From an uncultured bacterium (GTDB taxonomy: Bacteria > Patescibacteriota > Saccharimonadia > Saccharimonadales > Saccharimonadaceae): a stretch of DNA of 6,539 nucleotides. Of this stretch, positions 1 to 5,191 are shown one piece after another (the stretch's first letter is position 1; each line of letters begins with the position of its first letter). The position numbers and the translations under genes are program-made. The stretch is from assembly GCA_937930585.1 (NCBI GenBank), contig CALHCA010000040.1, positions 1 to 6,539 on the forward strand, given 5' to 3'. The notes beneath the pieces were generated by a model, which was not told the origin of the DNA, made no database searches, and saw nothing but the letters and a program-made list of their open reading frames with translations.

Positions 1-41
1 TTTTTTAATAATTTCAAGACTTTTTTTCTATTTTTTCAGAA

Positions 42-72
42 AAATCGGCTCACTTTTTTAATGAGCCGATTT
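42..72 (-). terminator. Intrinsic terminator closing the PadR/PspC/ABC operon
   Basis: A perfect 11-bp inverted repeat (42-52 and 62-72) with a 9-nt loop begins 9 bp after the stop codon of the permease gene. Five of the eleven pairs are G-C. Read on the minus strand, the 3' arm runs into a short T tract (positions 44-40, five T, then C and T), as expected of a Rho-independent terminator. On the plus strand there is no T tract after the hairpin, so it serves minus-strand transcripts. The T tract is short, so termination may be partial. Confidence 0.75.
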
Positions 73-80
73 CATTAACT

Positions 81-1385
81 TTATTCAGTTCGAAGAGCCT
101 CAATTGGGTTCATCTTTGCTGCCTTTCGTGCTGGTAAAAATCCAGAAATTACCGAAAGTAGCATCAAACCAACTACCAATAAAATCCAAGCGAATAAATC
201 TGGTTGAAGTAAATTCGTGTCCACGCCAGAAGTTTTTTGTAGTTTTAAGACACTACTGATTACAGGGTTTAAGAAAGTAATTCCATACGCTACAACAATT
301 CCAATAATTCCACCAAATAAACCAATCAGCGCTGCTTCGTATCTAAAAAGTTTCGAAACATCACTCTTTCGCATTCCAAGCGATTTCATCAAACCAATTT
401 GTGAGGTTCGCTCTAAAACTGAAATATATTGCGTGTTAATAATTCCAAAAGCTGAAGCAAGAAGTGTCAAAAATCCAAATCCAGCAAGCCCTGCTGCCAT
501 AACATTAATTGCTGTTTGAACCGTTGCTTTATCATCTGCAAAAGTGGAAACTTGATAAAATTCACCGCCGTTTAATGCCGTAATTTCCTTTTTAATTTCA
601 TCAACTTTTCGTGTGCCGTCGGTTGTTACGCTCGCACTATAAAACCGCATTTCACCAGAATTTTGCTTTTTCGCAATTTCCAGACCATCACTATTGTTCA
701 TCCAGAAATTTCCATGATAATTAAAGTTAGTATCAATTTTTCCAGCATCAACTGCTTGAATTTCAAAAGTCTTTTCGAAAGTTTTGCCTTCTGCGTCTTT
801 GATTTCGAAAACTACTTTTTTGTCCACAATATCGGCAGGATTTTTACCTCCAAATGGTTCAACATAAGCTTTTGGTGCGATAACCTTTCCACTATCAATT
901 TGATTGTTCTTGCTGAGCTTTCCGGCCGAAAGCCCCATCTCCTGTTCATCATTTTTAGTGGCAACATATCCGTCATATTTTACACCATTTTCCAACCGAA
1001 CAGTTTCAATTTTTACAGGAACTGCTGGAGAAACATTTCGAACGCCTTTAATTTTTAAAATTCTATCTAAATCTTCTTTATTGAATGATTGATTCTCAGC
1101 GTCAATTTCAGCTTTTTTCTTGACAGCGTCTTCAAGAGTTGATTCAATCTTGTTTGGTGCATAAGGGTCTTTTTTATTCTTAATTAATCGCGATATAGTT
1201 AAAGCATTTTGGTCGCCCAATTTATTAGCTAGACTTTCAACATAAGCATTACCACCCTTTCCGGCTGCAATTGCGAGTGCAACAGTTGTCGCACCAACCG
1301 CAATCGCCAAACTTGTCAAAATCGTTCGCCCTTTCGCTAAACGAATATTTTTTCCAGCTCGCTTAATAATATCAACTCTACGCAT
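81..1385 (-). CDS. FtsX/MacB-type ABC transporter permease
   Basis: This is a 434-residue membrane subunit of a MacB-type (type VII) ABC transporter, the partner of the ATPase encoded just upstream. One membrane helix lies near the N-terminus (about 21-41), followed by a long extracytoplasmic domain of about 250 residues (43-294, MacB core-domain type). Three more helices follow at about 295-317, 351-372 and 397-417. The segment after helix 2 (about 325-338, E-R-T-S-Q-I-G...K-S-L-G-M) is the conserved coupling region. The C-terminus, with P-A-R-K-A-A then N-P-I-E-A-L-R, is the family signature. I place the start at the ATG at 1385: it has a GAAGGAG site 6 nt upstream, whereas a longer reading from TTG at 1400 would start inside that site. 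The gene overlaps the ATPase stop by 8 nt, suggesting translational coupling. Family members export peptides, macrolides or lipoproteins, or sense antimicrobial peptides; the substrate cannot be told here. No membrane-fusion protein gene is nearby. Confidence 0.93.
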   Translation of the reverse strand: MRRVDIIKRAGKNIRLAKGRTILTSLAIAVGATTVALAIAAGKGGNAYVESLANKLGDQNALTISRLIKNKKDPYAPNKIESTLEDAVKKKAEIDAENQSFNKEDLDRILKIKGVRNVSPAVPVKIETVRLENGVKYDGYVATKNDEQEMGLSAGKLSKNNQIDSGKVIAPKAYVEPFGGKNPADIVDKKVVFEIKDAEGKTFEKTFEIQAVDAGKIDTNFNYHGNFWMNNSDGLEIAKKQNSGEMRFYSASVTTDGTRKVDEIKKEITALNGGEFYQVSTFADDKATVQTAINVMAAGLAGFGFLTLLASAFGIINTQYISVLERTSQIGLMKSLGMRKSDVSKLFRYEAALIGLFGGIIGIVVAYGITFLNPVISSVLKLQKTSGVDTNLLQPDLFAWILLVVGLMLLSVISGFLPARKAAKMNPIEALRTE

Positions 1386-2064
1386 TTTTAACTCCTTCAA
1401 TATGCTCTATTTCGCCATCTTTTATTCGAATCCGAATATCACACTTTTCTGCTAATTCTTCATCATGAGTAATAATAAATAGCGTTGCACCAGACTTTTT
1501 ATTATATTCAAAAAGTAATTTTTCGATTTTTTCACTGGTTGCGGAGTCCAAATTTCCCGTTGGCTCATCCGCAAAAATTATTTCTGGCGAGTTTACAATT
1601 GCTCGTGCAATCGCAAGACGCTGTTTTTGCCCGCCTGAAAGGTCACGAGCTGGTGTTTTGATTTTATCTTTCAAACCAACCGCTTTTAGGGCGTCTTCTA
1701 CAATTTCTTTCCTTCGAAAAATTGGCTCTTCAGCAATTTCAAGCGGTAAACTCACATTTTCGAAACAAGTTTCATTTCCTTGAACGAAAAAGCTTTGAAA
1801 AATAAATCCCATTTTTTTCGAACGAAATTTATCAATCTTTTTTTGGCTCATCGATAGAATATTTACTCCATCCATTAAAACTTCGCCTTTTTCTGGAGCG
1901 TCCAAACCGCTCATTGCATGAATTAGTGTTGATTTTCCGCTTCCTGATTTTCCAATAATCGCCACACTTGAACCATTTTCAATTTTAAAACTTACATCTT
2001 TTAATGCCTGAAAACGATTTTTCTTTTTTCCATAAATTTTTGAAATATTTCGAACTTCAATCAT
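1378..2064 (-). CDS. ABC transporter ATP-binding protein, MacB/LolD type
   Basis: This is a 228-residue cytoplasmic ATPase that powers the permease encoded directly downstream. All nucleotide-binding motifs are present: Walker A GKSGSGKS (38-45), Q-loop Gln90, signature LSGGQ (142-146), Walker B IIFADEP (162-168) with catalytic Glu167, D-loop N-L-D-S (171-174) and switch His200. The length and the motif F-A-D-E-P-T-G-N-L-D fit the LolD/MacB/YknY group. The start ATG has a strong AAAGGAGG site (2068-2075). It lies 13 bp after the stop of the PspC-domain gene, and its own end overlaps the permease start by 8 nt, so the genes form one operon. The segment after the Q-loop (Q-G-N-E-T-C) differs from the more usual L-L-P-x-L-T-A, a possible lineage feature. 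The closest functional analogy is a split MacB pair such as Bacillus YknY/YknZ. The exported substrate is unknown. Confidence 0.95.
   Translation of the reverse strand: MIEVRNISKIYGKKKNRFQALKDVSFKIENGSSVAIIGKSGSGKSTLIHAMSGLDAPEKGEVLMDGVNILSMSQKKIDKFRSKKMGFIFQSFFVQGNETCFENVSLPLEIAEEPIFRRKEIVEDALKAVGLKDKIKTPARDLSGGQKQRLAIARAIVNSPEIIFADEPTGNLDSATSEKIEKLLFEYNKKSGATLFIITHDEELAEKCDIRIRIKDGEIEHIEGVKNA
1392..1398 (-). promoter_or_regulatory. Ribosome binding site that fixes the permease start
   Basis: GAAGGAG on the minus strand lies 6 nt before the ATG at 1385-1383, inside the 3' end of the ATPase gene. The upstream TTG at 1400-1398 overlaps this site and has no comparable site of its own, so the shorter start is preferred. 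Confidence 0.8.
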
Positions 2065-2077
2065 ATTCCTCCTTTAA

Positions 2078-3658
2078 TTAAAATTCATCCCTATCTAAAC
2101 TTTCAAGATAAAAACATTGGCCTTTAGTGTTCTCGTTAAAATCATAATCATTCACTTTTACATTTTTTGCACGAGCTTTCAAACGAGTAACTTTTGGACT
2201 GTTAAAACTACAATTTTTAGTTTTAACATTTGCATTTTCAACATTATTTAGTTCAACATTTCCGCTATTCGAATTTAATGTTAGGTTCAAAACATCAATA
2301 TGTCTTCCTGAAAATACGCCATATTCACCTTTCGAAATCTCTAAATTTGTAATTTTAGCTGAATTTTCAAAATGAACCGAGCCACCATTCATTTTCACTT
2401 TCATGTTCTCAGTATCTTTAGCGAAATAATTTACATTCGAGTTTGAAGTTACATCAATTTCATTGAGTTCTGGGCCATAAATATGAATTTCTTCATATCC
2501 TAATCCGCCAAAATATAGATTTTGTGGAATATTATTTAAGCTTAACTTTAAAGTTTCTCCTTCAAAATCAACTTTCAAATTATGTTTTCGAAAATTCATA
2601 TGTGTAAATTCAATTTTTTGCTCATCTGAAATGTGATAGAAAACAGCAACCGAAGAATCAACTTTTAACTTCTTAACACTTTTCATTTTTTCAGAATTAA
2701 ATTTAATTTGCTCAGAAACTAAACTTTTCGAAACTTTCTCATTAGCCTTATCGCGTAAAATTGATGTAAAAGAAATCGATCCCAAAATTCCGCCTAAAGC
2801 AACTACTACTGAAACAATAATTGCTATGATATCAATTTTCGAAGCCTTCAATTTAAACAGCATTTTTGCAATAAAAGCCGTAAAAATCAAATATGAAATT
2901 CCCATTATATTTGCTGAAATTACTATACCGGTTGCAGCACTCTTTGCGTTGGCAAAATTAGCCATTTCACCAATTTGCATTAATGCCCAGTTTCCGAAAA
3001 ACATTGCTAAGATTCCACCAAGAAAAGCAAAAACTGTAAAAACCCCGAAAATTATCCCAAAAATTCGAGCAATTTTCATATTTCGAGCTGCATTTTTTTC
3101 GAAATTATATTCTTCGTTCACTTCTCGAATTGCACCCGCCGTGATAGCTTCACCACGAAGTCGCAAAATATCATTAGCATTTTTTGCCGCTGGAATTATA
3201 AGAATCGATAAAATATAAATTGGAACAATCGTACCGAAACTCACAAAAAACATAACCGCTAAAACTAATCTAACCCAAACTGTATCAACTTTCAAATATT
3301 GTGCTAAACCTGCCGCCACACCTGAAATCATTCCGTTTTGTTCGTCTCGAAATAGCTTTTTTGAAGTTTTCGGAATGCGAGCTTCTTCATTTTCACCATC
3401 AAAATTCAAATCTTGAAATACTTCTGGCGAACCAATCTGAGCTTCAATTTTTGAAATTTCCTTTTCAGTAATTACTCCGCCTCCTTTTACGCCAAGTTCC
3501 GCCAAAATTTCAGTGATTCGAATTTCAACATCTTCGAAAATATCTTCATCGCCAGAGTAGATTTTTAAATCTTTTAGATATTTTTCAAGCCTCTTTTTGG
3601 CATAAATTTCAATTTCGTAAGGAATTTTCGCCAAATGAATTCTTGTAATTTCTTTCAT
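2078..3658 (-). CDS. PspC-domain / toastrack-like envelope-stress membrane protein
   Basis: This 526-residue protein has three parts. Residues 1-90 are helical and end in I-G-S-P-E-V-F-Q-D-L, like the HAAS-type domain found before PspC in Bacteroidetes-type proteins. Residues 100-160 are a PspC domain: K-K-L-F-R-D, then G-M-I-S-G-V-A-A-G-L-A-Q-Y-L, V-D-T-V-W-V-R, and a hydrophobic stretch ending I-I-P-A-A-K. Further membrane helices lie at about 198-222, 242-268 and 275-298. Residues about 310-526 have no hydrophobic helix and are rich in short beta strands with Asn and Ser turns. They resemble the toastrack/DUF4097/DUF2807 beta-ladder domains often joined to PspC. PspC proteins act in membrane-stress responses, and the beta domain is probably the sensing or partner-binding part. 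The number of passes within PspC is uncertain, so the side on which the beta domain lies cannot be fixed. The start ATG has AAGGAG (3663-3668), which overlaps the PadR stop; the gap is 8 bp. Domain calls are from memory of the families, without a search. Confidence 0.88.
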   Translation of the reverse strand: MKEITRIHLAKIPYEIEIYAKKRLEKYLKDLKIYSGDEDIFEDVEIRITEILAELGVKGGGVITEKEISKIEAQIGSPEVFQDLNFDGENEEARIPKTSKKLFRDEQNGMISGVAAGLAQYLKVDTVWVRLVLAVMFFVSFGTIVPIYILSILIIPAAKNANDILRLRGEAITAGAIREVNEEYNFEKNAARNMKIARIFGIIFGVFTVFAFLGGILAMFFGNWALMQIGEMANFANAKSAATGIVISANIMGISYLIFTAFIAKMLFKLKASKIDIIAIIVSVVVALGGILGSISFTSILRDKANEKVSKSLVSEQIKFNSEKMKSVKKLKVDSSVAVFYHISDEQKIEFTHMNFRKHNLKVDFEGETLKLSLNNIPQNLYFGGLGYEEIHIYGPELNEIDVTSNSNVNYFAKDTENMKVKMNGGSVHFENSAKITNLEISKGEYGVFSGRHIDVLNLTLNSNSGNVELNNVENANVKTKNCSFNSPKVTRLKARAKNVKVNDYDFNENTKGQCFYLESLDRDEF

Positions 3659-3666
3659 ATTTCTCC

Positions 3667-4008
3667 TTAAAGTTTGCTAATTGTTTTATTTAATTTACTG
3701 ATTTCTTCGCTAACCTTTTCACAAACACTAGCGCCAAATTCAGTTATTGAATAATATTTTCTAGGTGGACCTTGCTCACTTTCTTGCCATTCATGGCTTA
3801 ATAATCCATCTTTTTGCAGTCTTGATAGCAACGGATAAATCGTGCCTTCAACCACAACCATTTTAGCTTCACGCAATTCTTTAATGATGTCGCTGGTGTA
3901 AACTGGCTTTTTTGCACAAACTTTTAGCACGCAAAACGCCATAAAACCTTTTCGCATCTGAGTTGAAATTTGTGAAGCATATTTTTCAATGCTTTCTTGT
4001 TCCTTCAT
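3667..4008 (-). CDS. PadR-family transcriptional regulator
   Basis: This is a 113-residue winged-helix DNA-binding protein, the usual size of short PadR proteins. Family marks are visible: Q-M-R-K-G (17-21) opening the first helix, E-G-T-I-Y-P-L-L-S-R-L (54-64) as the recognition helix, K-D-G-L-L (66-70), and G-P-P-R-K-Y-Y-S-I-T (80-89) as the wing, followed by a C-terminal helix (93-113) for dimerisation. PadR proteins mostly repress their own operon and are released by a small ligand. As the first gene of a four-gene operon with a PspC membrane protein and an ABC pump, it most likely controls that operon. The upstream promoter predicts a transcript starting within a few bases of this ATG, and no properly spaced Shine-Dalgarno is seen (AGAAG lies only 1 nt from the ATG), so the message may be leaderless. 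Confidence 0.93.
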   Translation of the reverse strand: MKEQESIEKYASQISTQMRKGFMAFCVLKVCAKKPVYTSDIIKELREAKMVVVEGTIYPLLSRLQKDGLLSHEWQESEQGPPRKYYSITEFGASVCEKVSEEISKLNKTISKL

Positions 4009-4016
4009 ACTTCTAT

Positions 4017-4043
4017 GTTATACAAGGTAGCTTAAAAAGTCAA
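4017..4043 (-). promoter_or_regulatory. Candidate sigma-70-type promoter of the PadR operon
   Basis: On the minus strand, TTGACT (4043-4038) and TATAAC (4022-4017) each match the consensus at five of six positions. The spacer is 15 nt, shorter than the ideal 17. The predicted start of transcription is about 4010, right at the PadR ATG (4008), implying a leader of about 0-4 nt. No other good promoter is visible between the galE terminator and the gene. Confidence 0.55.
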
Positions 4044-4052
4044 GTACTTTTT
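4034..4052. repeat. Inverted repeat over the PadR operon -35 box, possible operator
   Basis: Seven-base arms AAAAAGT (4034-4040) and ACTTTTT (4046-4052) flank a 5-nt centre. The dyad contains the separate 8-bp palindrome AAGTACTT (4042-4049). It spans the whole -35 box of the proposed PadR promoter, so it is a candidate site for PadR self-repression. The arms are almost all A and T. The repeat could instead act as a back-up hairpin behind the galE terminator, or be chance in AT-rich DNA. It does not match the ATGT-N8-ACAT operator known for some PadR proteins. Confidence 0.35.
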
Positions 4053-4062
4053 TCAAAAAAAT

Positions 4063-4092
4063 AAAAAAGTCTGTTCGAAAACAAACTTTTTT
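4063..4092 (-). terminator. Intrinsic terminator of galE with UUCG loop
   Basis: Thirteen-base arms (4063-4075 and 4080-4092) pair completely in minus-strand RNA, with one G-U wobble, around a UUCG tetraloop (4079-4076). The 3' arm ends in six U, followed by A, U and six more U (down to 4055). The hairpin begins about 8 bp after the galE stop codon. The A-tract before the stem and U-tract after it make the outer stem A-U only, so it could also act on the plus strand. This separates galE from the PadR operon. Confidence 0.85.
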
Positions 4093-4100
4093 TAAGATTC

Positions 4101-5114
4101 TTACGCTAACCCATTCGGATTTTTACTTTGCCAATTCCACGAATCTCGACACATTTCTTCAAGTGTTTTTTCAGTTTTCCAGCCAAGTTCTTTTTCAGCC
4201 TTGGCAACATCGGCATAACAAAATGCAATATCACCTGCACGGCGCGAGGTAATTTCGAAAGGAATCTTTTTACCAGAGGCTTTTTCGAAAGCACGAACTA
4301 GTTCCAAAACACTTACTCCCGAGCCTGAACCGAGATTATAAATTTTAACGCCACCATTCTTACGGTTATTTTCTAATGCTTTCAAATGGCCCTTAGCTAA
4401 ATCTACAACATGAATATAGTCACGCACGCCCGTGCCATCAGGAGTTTCGTAATCATCACCAAAAATTGAAAGTTTTTCTCGTTTTCCAATGGCAACTTGA
4501 GAAATATACGGCATCAAATTATTTGGAATTCCTTGGGGGTTTTCGCCAATTAAACCGCTTTCATGCGCACCAATTGGGTTGAAATATCGCAAAATTGTAA
4601 TCGACCAGCGCTTATCAGCTTTTGCCAAATCTTTTAAAATATGTTCAATCACAACTTTAGTATATCCATAAGGATTTGTTGCTGTTTCGCAGGGCATTTC
4701 TTCTCGATAAGGCACTGGATTTTTATCGCCATAAACTGTTGCACTCGAAGAAAAAACGATATCGTAAACGTTAAATTCTCGCATAATTTCTAAAAGCGAA
4801 ATCGTTCCTTGGATATTATTTTTATAGTATTCAAGTGGTTTTTCAACACTTTCGCCAACAGCTTTTAAGCCCGCAAAATGTATCACTTGCTCAATATTAT
4901 TTTCTTGAAAAATTTTCCGAAGCTCATCTTTATTTAAAATATCAGCTTCATAAAACCTAAAATCTTTGCCCGAAATCTTACGGATTCGCTCTAGAGCTTT
5001 AGGCTTCGAATTTCGAAAATTATCAATAATTACGACTTCTTTATTATTTTCAAGAAGCTCAATTGAAGTGTGAGCACCAATAAATCCTGCACCACCAGTT
5101 ACTAAAATCGCCAT
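4101..5114 (-). CDS. galE: UDP-glucose 4-epimerase
   Basis: GalE interconverts UDP-glucose and UDP-galactose in the cytoplasm using tightly bound NAD, feeding the Leloir pathway and surface glycan synthesis. From the ATG at 5114 the protein is 337 residues (E. coli GalE is 338). It shows the NAD-binding G-x-x-G-x-x-G (7-13), Asp31-Asn32, F-A-G-L-K-A-V (80-86), S-S-S-A-T-V-Y-G (122-129) with Ser124, the catalytic Tyr149 and Lys153 in N-P-Y-G-Y-T-K, R-Y-F-N-P-I-G-A-H (176-184) and R-D-Y-I-H-V-x-D-L-A (231-240). These fall at the same numbers as in E. coli, which supports the start. A longer reading from 5156 adds 14 residues but would begin upstream of the predicted transcription starts; AAAGGA lies just before the ATG at 5114. 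Residue 299, Tyr in E. coli, is Cys here, as at the equivalent place in human GALE; this predicts activity on UDP-GlcNAc/GalNAc too. Its neighbours are unrelated in function. Confidence 0.96.
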   Translation of the reverse strand: MAILVTGGAGFIGAHTSIELLENNKEVVIIDNFRNSKPKALERIRKISGKDFRFYEADILNKDELRKIFQENNIEQVIHFAGLKAVGESVEKPLEYYKNNIQGTISLLEIMREFNVYDIVFSSSATVYGDKNPVPYREEMPCETATNPYGYTKVVIEHILKDLAKADKRWSITILRYFNPIGAHESGLIGENPQGIPNNLMPYISQVAIGKREKLSIFGDDYETPDGTGVRDYIHVVDLAKGHLKALENNRKNGGVKIYNLGSGSGVSVLELVRAFEKASGKKIPFEITSRRAGDIAFCYADVAKAEKELGWKTEKTLEEMCRDSWNWQSKNPNGLA

Positions 5115-5118
5115 ATTT

Positions 5119-5125
5119 TCCTTTC
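5119..5125 (-). promoter_or_regulatory. galE: Ribosome binding site that fixes the galE start
   Basis: GAAAGGA on the minus strand ends 4 nt before the ATG at 5114-5112. It selects the start that gives M-A-I-L-V-T-G-G as N-terminus, the normal beginning of a GalE Rossmann fold. Confidence 0.75.
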
Positions 5126-5144
5126 GTGATATAAAATTAAGCAC

Positions 5145-5173
5145 TTTATAGTACATATTATACTACTTTTCAA
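5145..5173 (-). promoter_or_regulatory. galE: Candidate galE promoter P2, overlapping P1
   Basis: On the minus strand, TTGAAA (5173-5168, five of six consensus bases) and TATAAA (5150-5145, five of six) are also separated by 17 nt. The predicted start is near 5138. It overlaps P1 by more than half, so only one may be used at a time. Confidence 0.5.
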
Positions 5174-5185
5174 AAGATACGACAA
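5157..5185 (-). promoter_or_regulatory. galE: Candidate galE promoter P1
   Basis: On the minus strand, TTGTCG (5185-5180, four of six consensus bases) and a perfect TATAAT (5162-5157) are separated by exactly 17 nt. The predicted start is near 5150, giving a leader of about 36 nt that includes the galE ribosome binding site. It lies immediately after the uvrA stop, so galE can be transcribed on its own. Confidence 0.6.
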
Positions 5186-5191
5186 TTTATC

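Noticed and set aside
1..41. T-rich left edge as the end of another gene
   Set aside because: A short open stretch exists but it would run through the terminator hairpin and has no recognisable protein features; too short to support.
217..1092. Plus-strand open frames within 217-1092 (100, 131 and 62 residues)
   Set aside because: They lie antisense to the permease gene, have no family features or ribosome binding sites, and the minus-strand gene is clearly real.
2826..3218. Plus-strand open frame of 130 residues
   Set aside because: It is antisense to the membrane-helix part of the PspC protein; its hydrophobic, Ile/Ala-rich look is a mirror of that coding sequence.
4106..4294. Minus-strand frame of 62 residues at the end of galE
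   Set aside because: It is an out-of-frame shadow of galE; basic and low-complexity, with no ribosome binding site.
5115..5156. Extra 14 codons at the start of galE
   Set aside because: The predicted promoters would start transcripts after this ATG, the in-frame ATG at 5114 has a ribosome binding site, and the resulting numbering matches E. coli GalE.
5163..5191. Possible hairpin terminator after uvrA
   Set aside because: Only a 4-bp A/T-rich stem (GATA/TATC) with an 8-nt loop and a run of four T; too weak to call.
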